A DNA stretch of 64,000 nucleotides from Axinella damicornis (Eukaryota; Porifera; Demospongiae; Axinellida; Axinellidae). The stretch lies in contig OZ007509.1 of NCBI GenBank assembly GCA_963931865.1, positions 17,784,508-17,848,507 on the forward strand, in the 5' to 3' direction. The notes beneath the pieces are model-generated. The model had not been told where the DNA came from. It ran no database searches and saw only the letters and a program-made list of their open reading frames with translations. The translations under genes were made by a program, and so were the position numbers. Shown here piece by piece: positions 47,201 to 55,187 of the stretch; positions within the stretch are counted from its first letter, which is position 1, and each line of letters begins with the position of its first letter.

Positions 47201-49098
47201 CTGGAATGCAGGACATTGGAGGGCGAGCCTGAGCGAAGTGCATAATTATGTATGCGCGTGCAGGGCACGCAAGGAGCAGTTGCATTCACATGATTGTCAT
47301 CAGAATGTGACCGGGCAATGAGCACAGAAATTATGGCACTCTTGAAACATACACTCGTGCACATCACAGCAATTAACTGTGAGCGAGTCAGGTTAGCGTT
47401 TATAGCCTAGCAGCAATGTAGCTAGGCTAACCGGCCATGGCGGTACGTGTAGGTCCACGCGCTGTCTCCGTCTTTGTCAGTGTCGCCGAGGAGGAAGAAT
47501 GTTCATGATGCTCTAGCCAATGTCCACGAGTGGTCTCCGTCTTTGTTGTCGCCATCGTTCGTCGAACAGGTAGCTAGACGGTTCGTCGAGTTCGTTGAAT
47601 TTGAATATTATTGTGCATGTGCAAGTGAAATTCGCTGATTTAAAATTTACGGTAATTGCAAGATCCACCAAACATACAAACATCAAACATACACACGCAG
47701 AGCGCAATGAAGTCAGGCTAGTGTGGGGCTCGCTCAGGCTCGCCCCAATAACAGCCAAGGTTTAATATAAACCTACCAATATATGCTGTCCAATCTCCCG
47801 AAGCCTCAGCATTTCTGTTCTCACTTCAAATCTGTGCACTTTTGAGACCTCAAGACCGGAATTCCTTGTGAGAGAGACATAATTGGTAGCCACAACCGTC
47901 TCACAATAGTTGCTCCTTCCGTCAGTGGGTTTTGAATCGAATTCGATATTTAGTACCTCCACCAGGCATTCCCAAATTGATTGGTGGGTCCCAGGTAAGT
48001 GTGATGGAGGCCTGCCTTGGATCAACAACAGCTTTGATGTTCTGGACTGGACCAGGAACTGAAGCTGAACAGCCATGATGAGGCGTGTGAGTGTGTGTAT
48101 GGAGGGGAGTTGTATTGTAGGACAATAAGTGTGTATGTGACTGAGTGTCAATTGACTCAAAATAGCACTGAAACCATCCCGCTGTGAATTATATAATGTT
48201 AGCTACACATATCTGACTACGTACAGCTATATGATCCAAATGGCAACTATACAAGTACCGTGGAGTACTAATAGATCCCCTACGTGCACCCTCTGGTCTG
48301 CTTAAGCCATTCCAACTTACATCTGATCTCATGCACCCATTTCATATAGCAGCCATACTGGTAGATAAGCAGACTGCCAAGCAGTAGACTACTTATCATT
48401 CTTGAAACTTGCATCCTGCCTTGCCAGAAGTGACATCATGAAGCTGAAAATGTCATGGCTCACCTATTCTTAAAGGTTACTGATATTCATGCCCACCACC
48501 TTTGTATTGCATTTAGGTGACACTAGCTTCCCTCTAGTTTCCATTCCTCTTCTCCTGCATGGAGTAGCAGCTTTCCAACATTGTGCTCGCAAATGCTCAG
48601 GTGGAATGATAGGAAAAGGGGCTGGCATGACTTCTGTCAGATACAAAAACTTGTTGTTTACATATGCATTCACTTATACAGCATCTATATCCCATGTTAG
48701 CAATTGACGCCAGTTATGTATATGACAGTTTTCACCTTACCAATAACGCTCTTCCATTTTCCCACAGAATCCCCGCACCTTGCTCTCACTTCAAACTCAT
48801 ATGTGGTCAGCGGTGCAATCCCTGATGTGCTCGTGAGAGTGATGGTCTTGTAAGCTCCCAGTACACTTGTCTCGTTACTATAACCATCCTCATCTTTCGG
48901 CCTGAAGCGAATGTCATATGCAGTGATTTCAGATTCCCTACTCTGTTTTGTTACACCCCACCGCAGTGTAACAGACAACTCCGGGATTCTGGGCTGCAGG
49001 GATGCCACCAGGTCACTAACTGTAATAAACAGACGAAAGCATGTAAAGCATATAAGCATGCAGACCGTAAACCTACCATCCATGGAATAGATAAGCAT
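33528..49098 (-). CDS. Gene B: multi-FN3 plus C-terminal PARP gene, nine FN3 exons, several damaged
   Basis: Gene-level model covering the start exon (48741-49098), eight further FN3 exons (47777-48064, 46176-46484, 44633-44938, 42599-42904, 40448-40753, 38434-39260, 35971-36267, 34758-35067) and the terminal PARP exon (33528-34144). Every junction has GT-AG ends and phase 1, so the chain joins in frame. FN3 domains are beta-sandwich protein-binding modules. PARP domains transfer ADP-ribose from NAD+. Three FN3 exons are broken: a frameshift at 47777-48064, a transposon in 38434-39260 and a 4-nt insertion in 34758-35067. Gene B is therefore either a pseudogene or is expressed with those exons skipped. 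Gene boundaries rest on the PARP stop codon and on the candidate start exon, which has an in-frame TGA directly before its ATG. No transcript evidence is available. Confidence 0.6.
34758..35067 (-). pseudogene. Gene B FN3 exon 9, 4-nt insertion with stop
   Basis: Aligned with the intact 54682-54975 exon, the + strand reads GTTAGCTACTTGG where the sister has ATTACTTGG. Four extra bases near 34981-34985 put TAA in frame just after WDPPS. Two other differences are 6-nt, frame-neutral insertions. Total length is 310, so the exon is no longer divisible by three. The splice sites look normal. If included, translation would stop before the PARP domain. Confidence 0.75.
35239..35460. repeat. (GT)n, poly-G and GGGTGGGG-rich tract
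   Basis: A GT run, about 24 G, and then degenerate GTGGGTGGGG units to 35440. The gene A counterpart is 55131-55186. Proline-rich minus-strand frames are artefacts. Confidence 0.85.
35971..36267 (-). CDS. Gene B FN3 exon 8
   Basis: 297-nt phase-1 FN3 exon: ALAPDPVQNLTAHVD, VTLNWDPPANATDAG, YEIRFWAGVKFGE, LRPLTRFTCNVRAYSGDDV. The donor is GTACGT and the acceptor CTACAG. Paralogue of 55707-56012, with nine bases fewer in the loop after the YEIRF strand. Confidence 0.85.
36575..37190. mobile_element. GCAGTGCATTACGGG foldback interrupted by an AGCCTCGT-ended element
   Basis: A short palindrome (36577-36636) is followed by a segment opening AGCCTCGTCCCCAGGCTC (36638) and closing GGGAATGAGGCT near 37190, with ACTGCAAACT on both sides as a possible duplication. 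AGCCTCGTTCCCAG-type ends also occur at 25348, 43664-43779 and 47029. A plus frame at 36912-37124 (70 codons) is not recognised. Confidence 0.5.
38024..38299. mobile_element. TA-flanked TIR element (CCGTAGTCGCGCGTTATT family), copy 2
   Basis: 276 bp, same ends as 29448-29730, TA on both sides. Sister modules at 42470-42490 and 44505-44520 read GGAAAATTATGCTGAAATAG without it. Confidence 0.9.
38434..39260 (-). pseudogene. Gene B FN3 exon 7, split by a transposon
   Basis: The 5' two thirds (38995-39260) are a normal duplicated-subtype FN3. After AYSRGD the frame runs into a 519-bp element at 38474-38992. The remaining exon end (38434-38473) with its GTATGC donor lies on the far side. Removing the element and one TA gives 827 - 521 = 306 nt, exactly the sister exon length, and restores the junction GCATAATCACC seen at 44669. 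The exon as it stands encodes an aberrant tail. It must be skipped or the gene is broken. Confidence 0.85.
38474..38992. mobile_element. TA-flanked TIR element inserted in an FN3 exon
   Basis: 519 bp. Ends CCGTATTTCCGCGAATAG and the inverse, TA at 38472-38473 and 38993-38994. Subterminal GCGGCGTTTATTCGAGGG repeats stand in several copies at both ends, typical of transposase-binding regions. The interior is related to 20880-21050. It is the youngest-looking member of its family here. Confidence 0.95.
39746..40222 (+). mobile_element. Helitron-like element, copy 1
   Basis: Starts TTACCCCGCGCGCACATG after an A and ends in a GTGTTCA/TGAACAC hairpin followed by CTCTAG before a T. The sister modules at 37920 and 42385 are unoccupied (CTCGTTATTTTGCTTTG type). 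It has a GTCAGTCAGTCAGT microsatellite near the start and poly-C at 39868-39893. Hairpin plus CTAG/T insertion fits a Helitron 3' end. The 5' end is TT rather than the canonical TC. Confidence 0.6.
40448..40753 (-). CDS. Gene B FN3 exon 6 (AHVDKHKPCV subtype)
   Basis: 306-nt phase-1 FN3 exon, open throughout. It differs from its sisters by a Cys in place of Ser before VTLKW. The donor is GTATGC and the acceptor ATACAG. It sits in a duplicated module whose intron carries a Helitron-like insertion at 39746-40222. Confidence 0.85.
40815..41280. repeat. Copy of the GSCTAQC-type interspersed repeat
   Basis: Opens AGAGTCGGTAGACTCTGTAT and runs to GTACGCATGCGCGATCAC. Contains (CTT)n at 41036-41065. 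Longest copy of the family seen at 22590. Confidence 0.5.
41700..41970. repeat. 271-bp near-perfect palindrome
   Basis: Arms start AAGTAATAAAAAACATTTGA and run inward past GGATGTAGGGATACCAGAAC to a short centre near 41835. Same family as 23084-23327 but with independently changed arms that still pair with each other. Confidence 0.8.
42599..42904 (-). CDS. Gene B FN3 exon 5 (AHVDTHKPSV subtype)
   Basis: 306-nt phase-1 FN3 exon of the duplicated subtype. The acceptor is CTACAG before GTCTCACTCC, so the usual first Ala codon becomes Gly. The reading frame is fully open, with the WVPPANAADV and LRPLTTFTFKVRAYS hallmarks. Confidence 0.85.
43336..43938 (+). mobile_element. GGGGCGAGC-family element with clean A/T insertion
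   Basis: From TTGGAGCGAGCCTGAGCGAG to GCATTCTCCTAG. The empty site is at 39718 (GTATAATATTCTTCC), so the insertion lies between A and T with no duplication and the 3' end is CTAG, as in Helitrons. It contains a further inverted repeat at 43664-43779 (GTAGCCTTGTTCACAG and complement). Confidence 0.6.
43959..44420 (+). mobile_element. Helitron-like element, copy 2
   Basis: Same ends and hairpin as 39746-40222, at the same place in the neighbouring module. The insertion therefore predates the duplication of those two modules. Confidence 0.6.
44633..44938 (-). CDS. Gene B FN3 exon 4 (AHVDKHKPSV subtype)
   Basis: 306-nt phase-1 exon encoding FN3 with the VTLKWVPPANAADVGG, YQIYFCDEETGCC and LRPLTTFTFNVRAYSRGD signatures. 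It is nearly the same as 42599, 40448, 38434 and 61257, and its flanking intron sequence is duplicated with it, so it is one of a set of recently multiplied exon-intron modules. Confidence 0.85.
45339..45970. mobile_element. TA-flanked TIR element (CCGTATACCGGGATATTTTG family) nested in a palindrome
   Basis: 632 bp. Left CCGTATACCGGGATATTTTG, right CCAAAATTTCCCGGTATACG G-type inverse, TA on both sides. The uninterrupted target CATGTATTATGTGGAAAG is present at 23203, inside the palindrome family. Confidence 0.9.
46176..46484 (-). CDS. Gene B FN3 exon 3
   Basis: Open FN3 domain (ALVPDQVGNLAAS, VTLTWDPPSNVGAG, YHVRFEP, LTTSRFGVRAQCGDC). It belongs to the same subtype as 5463-5768 and 62359-62655. 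The 3' edge carries two overlapping in-frame donors, GTGGTAAG, so the exon is 309 or 306 nt depending on which GT is used, adding or dropping one glycine. Phase 1 at both ends. Confidence 0.8.
47209..47750 (-). mobile_element. GGGGCGAGC-family element, inverted copy
   Basis: On the minus strand it starts TTGGGGCGAGCCTGAGCGAG at about 47750 and ends near CTGCATTCCAGTAG. It lies next to the FN3 exon at 47777 and is absent from the left duplicate (29015-29030). Confidence 0.5.
47777..48064 (-). pseudogene. Gene B FN3 exon 2, frameshifted
   Basis: Paralogue of the intact exon 29042-29338. The first half reads ASVPGPVQNI...YRIRFK. Then one extra T in the run near 47930-47933 shifts the frame into a stop (KTH then TGA). 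A compensating single-base loss near 47812 returns the original frame, and about nine bases are missing near the donor. Splice sites (acceptor at 48065, GTAGGT donor at 47776) and an overall length divisible by three (288 nt) are kept, so skipping this exon would be neutral for frame. Confidence 0.75.
48741..49098 (-). CDS. Gene B start exon: leader plus FN3 domain 1
   Basis: The ATG at 49098 has an in-frame TGA immediately 5'. The reading frame gives a short polar start, a hydrophobic stretch (FTVCMLICFTCFRLFITV) and then an FN3 domain with the VTLRW tryptophan, AYDIRF and LTTYEFEVRARC signatures. The FN3 part is 48741-49019 (279 nt) and ends at a GTAAGG donor. An alternative reading removes 49020-49076 as a 57-bp intron (GTAGGT...TTACAG). 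That also keeps frame and would delete the hydrophobic segment. Closest paralogue: 30284-30641. Confidence 0.55.
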
Positions 49099-49190
49099 TC
49101 ACCTAGGAGCTTGCTGGCGCAACTATGAAAAAGTACCGGGACTACAGACTCGGGAATGGACTCAGGACTCGATAATAAACTTTCGGGGAT

Positions 49191-50040
49191 ATATATTTTT
49201 GGTCAGTGGGAGAAATTCGGTCTAAGAGAAAACCGAGACTTGTGCACATGCAGTGACGTATGTAGCCCCATGCCTACCGAGTCGATTGGTGAAAACAAGT
49301 ACTTTGTGACCTTTATCGATGATTTCTCCAGGTGTTGTGCAGTCTATCTTCTCAGGAGCAAGTCTGAAATTCCAGACAAAGTTTGAGGCCCGAGTTTCCA
49401 ATGACTGTGGTGAACGAATCGGTACACTACGGAGTGATAACGGTGGTGAATACCTGTCCAAGGAATTCCGGAGCTACCTGAAGTCCAGAGGGATCATAGC
49501 TACACCACGAGCTGACCGTGCCTTACTCACCTCAGCAAAATGGTTTCACAGAGAGGATGAACAGAACCCTCCTGGAGACAGCTCGATCAATGATGGCTCA
49601 CACTGGTTTATCATAGAAGTACTGAGGCTGTAGAGACTGCTTCCTATATCAGGAATCATACTCCAACATCCACTCTCGATGGATACAAAACCCCACTTGA
49701 AACTTGGAGTGGAAGAAAGCCTGACGTATCCAACAAGAAGGTATTTGGATGCATCGCATACGCTCACGTGCCAGACACACACCGGCAGAAGCTGGACCAG
49801 AAAGCTGTGAAGCTTCGATTCGTGGGATACTCGGTCCAGTCAAAGGGTACACGGAACCATATGGGACTAGTGAAGCCTCCCCACACATGATAAGTAAGTG
49901 GGAGTGTTGAAGTACATTACATGTAGCTACATGAGTAGTTATCACATGAACTTGTTACTATTCTTAGTCCTTGACCTGACCTTTATTGTAAAGGTCATTA
50001 AGTCATTGAGGCTAGTGTTTTATCCAACATGGTGAGGTGG
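49191..50040 (+). mobile_element. Ty1/copia retrotransposon remnant (integrase region and LTR edge)
   Basis: Broken plus-strand frames show the copia integrase core: SDVCSPM and FIDDFSR, then RSDNGGEY, then TERMNRTL, giving the three expected acidic positions, and later KVFGCIAYAHVP and LRFVGY. Frameshifts separate the pieces. After about 49885 comes a purine-rich AAGTAAGTGGGAG and TGTTGAAGTACATT, which looks like the polypurine tract and LTR start. The left duplicate near 30730 lacks all of it. Confidence 0.75.
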
Positions 50041-50490
50041 GGAGAGGGGGGTGAAACAGTAGAACCATTCCATACAGCATAGAACTGAATGAGTACTGCT
50101 TGCAGCATGGGTGTCTGGACCGCAGTTTCGGAATCATCAATTTTGATGCAGGATTAGAGTGGCGCAAATTTAGAGCGCTTATACGGTACAACATTTTGAC
50201 TGTTATCACAGGGCAGTAATTGCCCTTGCTTACCACATTACATCCTGTTGTGCACTGCATTGGGGAACCACCTGGGAAGTCCCATGTGCAAGGGCCGTAC
50301 TACATTGTCAATAGTGGCCAAAATAAGGCTGCGTGCAGATACAATTATCCTAGCACTACAAAGTTACATCACACCATTTCTAGATTGCTGCACGTTACAC
50401 ACTGGATTCATCCGCTACCTGAATCAGCATGTGCACCCATCATCGTACTATAATTATAAGTTTTACAATCTTACTTCCCATCCCTCATAT

Positions 50491-51626
50491 CAATACATAA
50501 AGATTTTAACGTGTGTCTGTCCGAGTTACGGAAGTGGGGATGTTCGTGGGCCCGGGGCGGGATTAGACTATAGTGACGCGCGACCTTTGTACTTTAACCC
50601 TTTAAGCCCCATTGACGTCTATAGACGTCATTTAGACCCTATGCACTTGTAGGGCTTCTCGTCAGTCCAAAAAATCGTCCAAAAAAGCTTCAGAGGGCCC
50701 AGGGACGACTTTGAGGGCCGAACCCCCAAAATTTGGTCAGATTTCGGCGCGCCCTCCCCACTAAACGAAAGGCAGGGGGGTTTCGAAAGGGGGGACGAGG
50801 GCCCCCCCTTCGCCTGTCGTGGGCGTTTTTTTGATTTTAATGAGATTCATTGACCCGAGAATTTTTGATTCTAATGATATTCATAGACCCCACCCAGGGC
50901 CTCAAGAAAACATACAAATTGGTGGTGTCAGGTGTGCCATCAGTCTGATCTGGCCCAAGTTTAGGGAAATGCTGGGCGAAAATCCGGCTGACATCCACCT
51001 TTGACCTCTGATTGCTGGGCTTGTAGGGGGTCATGAATATCATTAACGGTATTGCCAGAGGGGTCTCTCCATGCGTGCGGGCCCCACCAAGTTTGGCCGC
51101 CGAGGAGCGAATGCTGTGGGAGAGGAGTACCTACGAAAGTGGTGTGCGCTGAATGCATGAAAATGTGTTGTCTTGGTGGGAAGAATTCGGTGGTTAAAGG
51201 GTTAATTTATTTACTGAACCTCAAACTCCGCGAAGAATGTTCGAGTACATTGGGCCTGGGCATGGGCTGGAATCCAGCAAGCGGATGTATGCAATCGGGG
51301 AGCAGCAGTCGAAGCGGACGAAATCGGGCGAGCAGCAGTTGAAGCGGACGCAATCGGGGAGCAGCAGTTGAAGCGGACGCAATCGGGCGAGCAGCAGTTG
51401 AGCAATCGGGGAGCAGCAGTTGAAGCGGACGCATTCGGGGAGTAGCAGCCGAGTGATCGGGAGCAGCTGAAGCGGACGCAAGCGGCAAGCGGCAAGCAGC
51501 AGCTGAAGCGGACGCAATCGGGGAAAAGCAGCTCTGCACAGAGTGTCCGGCGCCGAATTACGCACGGTTGGCGAACAAGGGAGAAGTACTGTAGCTGAGC
51601 GAGCGAAGCGAGCTCAGCTACTTGTA
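50491..51626 (-). mobile_element. Minisatellite-bearing element E3, with a nested TTAA element
   Basis: Flanked by CATAT (50486-50490 and 51627-51631). The left duplicate reads CCCTCATATAACAAGTGC near 31508 without it. Without the nested 50598-51201 element it is about the size of E2. Minisatellite at 51293-51545. Terminal hairpin (TAGCTGAGC arms) at 51592-51620. Confidence 0.8.
50598..51201. mobile_element. TTAA-flanked piggyBac-like element, copy 1
   Basis: Ends CCCTTTAAGCCCC and GGTGGTTAAAGGG, TTAA on both sides. The E1 element shows the empty site (TTTAATTTATTTACTG on the complement, near 13600). The plus frame at 51052 on ends in CCGRGVPTKVVCAECMKMCC, which resembles the Cys-rich tail of piggyBac transposases. 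No catalytic core. Confidence 0.75.
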
Positions 51627-53292
51627 CATATAACAAGTGCTTCTGCACAAGAGGACTTGTAGCTATGAGCCGACAGGAGGTAGAGGCGATGAACCAGAAG
51701 TTTAGGAATGGGATGGGGTAATGCATAGCATTCCCACTGGCATGGTACGACAGCTGAGATCAGTAAAAGGACTTTATTTGCTTTCTAAAACTATCTAGCT
51801 ATTATGGTACGCAGCTAACTGTGGCTGGCTCCCCAATTAATAGCATCTAGCAGTGTCTTTTTGCAGGAACCACAGGAACCACACGAACCATGGAGACGGT
51901 TGTCATCATAACAGCATTATGATATTGTGGATCCCTAACCAAACGTGCAACAATCCTGAGTACATGCATGCACATCAGTGTATAGCTAGCTAGCTAGCTA
52001 GCTACTCCGCAAAAACAACGTCTTGCATAACAATTTGCTCACCTTCAGGTCGCCCTACAAATTGTCCCATATCGACGCAACCTTGGTAGGTACCCTAGAT
52101 ACATCGTTCGTGAGTTCCGCATGCAGGTGGAAATGGAAAATGGCGGGGCCCTTTTCGTTTTTGCGGTCAGTAATTAACCTTGTGGGCGTTAAAGGGGGTG
52201 GGGCTGCCACCCTCCGTACAGCTCCGATTACTACCATGACCTAATGACCTCTCGTTGCTACTCCCTCCCTCCCCTTCCTCAACTGCTGTGCGTATGGCAA
52301 TTGCACTGATCATGCAGCATTCGTGCCCACTTTGCTGACAACAAGCAAGTAGAACAGCTAGCTAACTAAACTAGTGCGGCCGGGGCTTTTCTGGATCATC
52401 ACGGTGACATCACAGTTTAACCTAGTGCAGGCAATACTTGATTGCTAAGGCATGTAAAGTGCCATGATGTGGAAGTTGCCAGGTCATTTCTCCTACAAAG
52501 GGCCTAGCTTGGAACAGGGCTGGGTTGGATTGGGAATGGGAATGAAATGAGAACGGTAAAGTGGGCCCGGGAATGTTAACAACAATGCCTCACTGATCTT
52601 TAACTCCTAAATGATCCTTCCCTGCGGATGAGCCTCATGAGGGACTGGAGAGGTGAACGTAGTATACACCATTCAACACAAAGACAACATAATATTTTGA
52701 GGGTGACAGATATAAGGAAACAGGCTGTACACTAAAATGGAAAACTAATAGGATGGTGGTACACAACCAAGGGAAAGTCAAACCAGAAAACACAATTACA
52801 CTGAAGTAGCATTAATCTAATTCTTGGTCGATGTCACTGTATATTGGTATGTATTCATTTGCATAGCAACACAGAGCAACACAGAGATGTATATATTTGC
52901 ATGAGGGGACAGGTAAGGATATATAGCACTAAAAAGGAGCAATAACATAGGGTGGTGGTGCACAATCAAAGGAAATCAAACTAGAAAACAATTAATTTTG
53001 GCATTACACTGATCGATGTAGTATTAATCAAATTCTTGGTCGACGTCACTGTACATAACCTATATCAGCGTGTATTCATATGCATAGATACAGAGCAACA
53101 CAAAGACGTATTTACAGGGTAATTTGGGGGAACAATAACATAGGGTGGTGGTGGTACACAACCAAGGGAAAGTCAAACCAGAAAACGAAGACGTATAACT
53201 ATAACAATCAAAAAGGCGATTCTTGGGCACTGTATATAATGGAACATAAACATGACATTGTGTGTATATACGGAACAACACAAAAGCAAAAC
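51627..53292. other. Intergenic DNA downstream of gene A PARP exon
   Basis: Aligns with 31508-33527 of the left duplicate, without the SINE. It holds a (GCTA)n run (51984-52000) and about 190-bp repeats (52740-53195). No coding signal. Confidence 0.45.
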
Positions 53293-53909
53293 TTAGTTTT
53301 GGCAAAAGAATATGTAACGTGGGTGAATGGCTCGGTGATCAAAGATGACCAGTTCATCATAGTTCAGTTCTCCCCTGCTTCCCGCATAGAATGAGTGGTA
53401 TCCAGTTGGAGGGTAAGATGGGCCACGGAATTGAATGGTGTATTTGTTTCCAGGAGCAATGTCACATAAGAGAACTGAGCTGTAACAAGAATTCCTTTCT
53501 CTGACCACTGCACCAAATCTATTGTTGATTGCGTAGTCATGAGACTTGGAGGACTTAGGAGCAAAATAGAAGCCCTCTCCAAATCTTTGAAATGAACTCC
53601 TGCTGATCCTTTGAGGATCAAACCCTTTCCTTGCAATTCCACAAGCACCACAGTTCGTATTTTCACACAGCTCTGCTGAATTTGCGAGGTCACAGCAAAG
53701 CCGTGTGCCGTGGTAATGTTGTTCAACACCTTGTAAGAACCTTGGCAAAGTGTGGCGATAACTTTCAAACGTCACCGATGTCACTGGGTTGATAATCATG
53801 GCAATGGAGATGATGGAAGGGCATCGGCCTTTACCTCTAGCCCAATCTCTGTGGAACTTCTCACAAAGATTGGCATACTCTTGTGATTGGGAGTCCAGCT
53901 TCACAACAC
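53293..53909 (-). CDS. Gene A terminal exon: PARP catalytic domain
   Basis: Encodes 204 residues and a TAA stop, entered in phase 1 after a TTACAG acceptor. Numbering from the first full codon, an H-Y-E triad is visible: His66 in HYHGT, Tyr114 in GEGFYFAP and Glu185 in NYDELVIF. In PARP enzymes this triad binds NAD+ and supports ADP-ribose chain transfer. A Cys cluster between (CENTNCGACG, residues 81-90) and the LNYDELVIF...IHPRY ending match a PARP-like subfamily I associate with fungal and invertebrate proteins, rather than PARP1 itself. The length suits a bare catalytic core without the helical regulatory domain. The upstream partner in the transcript is the FN3 exon at 54682. Substrate and cellular location cannot be read from the sequence. 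Confidence 0.85.
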
Positions 53910-55145
53910 CTGTAAGAAATTTAAAAGAAGGGTAAGTAGAATACGATTTAATCCCAATCATGAAGCTATCCCAGTCTGGAGGCTTGCACATACGGACGCT
54001 CGTAGCGAGTGCTGACTCGAACTCTTGTTGAAAGAGTATCTAACTGTTTGTGTTCATGCAGTCCCTGCATCTGCATCGAAATGTAACTAGCAGTCAAGCT
54101 TGAGAGCTCAACTAGTTGGTTAAGTTCAACCTTCAGTCCCAGACCATAGACTGTGATGTTGACATGGGAATGAGGCTGTTGAGGTTAGGAATATAATACA
54201 CACCGCTCGGGCATAGCACATAGTTACGTACACAGAAAAGTGACAAACTGTGCTGTTTTTGGAGTTGGTGTGTGTGTGTGTGCATCACAAATGAAGCCAT
54301 AGTTGTTGAGTGGGCGGTTTCAAGCACCTCAAAAGACTTTGAAAAACCAATGGGTTCATGCACTGCTCAGTGTGAAATGCTGCTGTTTTGTGTGAAACCC
54401 GTCATGAGGGAGTCAGGCAATTTTGAACTACCCCATCTGAAAAAAGAAAACCGATTTTGGCAGTTATGCGATTTTCTGGTGTGGTACTTGCAATGTGGTG
54501 CACATACCCAATAATGCTTTTGTGTATTACAAATGTCACCAACTGATGAGACCCTATGCAGAGGAACAAGCTAGCTAGGATTGTCCACACCATAACTGTG
54601 CCTACTGAGGTGCTCTTGCCTATCAAGAAAAGCATAAATTATATACTATCACGCACAAAAATAATGTACATATGTACGTACCAAAAGGTTTAAATTTGCT
54701 CCATCCTCCTGTGTAGTAAATATTTCGTGCCCTAACTTGAATTTCATACATTGTCAGTGACTGGAATCCTGATGTCTCTGTAATCTGTATGCTTGTCGCA
54801 GGTGCGTTCACATAGTAGCAACTTTCAATTGTGCTTCCAGACGGTCTGATTGTAATCTCGTATGTGGTCACATCTCCGTATGCTCTGTAATTACTTGGAG
54901 GGTCCCAGTTTACGATCATACTGGAGTATGTGTTCAGGGTGGCTCTCAGGTTCTGAACTGGCCCTGGGACTAGAGCTGTAGGAGAGGGGGTGAACAAAAT
55001 ACACTTTTAGCATCACTTCGCTGACTTTCAAACTACACTCCAAAAGCAGCCAGGGCTGTTCATGAGCAGGTTCCTGAATGGTACTGTTCATGTGGCCACA
55101 GGCTACATGCTAACTGAATGCTATTGCGAGCGTGGGTGGGTGGGT

Positions 55146-55187
<42 letters not shown>

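Noticed and set aside
50491..51626. Helitron assignment for the minisatellite element
   Set aside because: A hairpin near one end is suggestive, but CATAT is duplicated at both flanks and the terminus is CTTGTA rather than CTRR.
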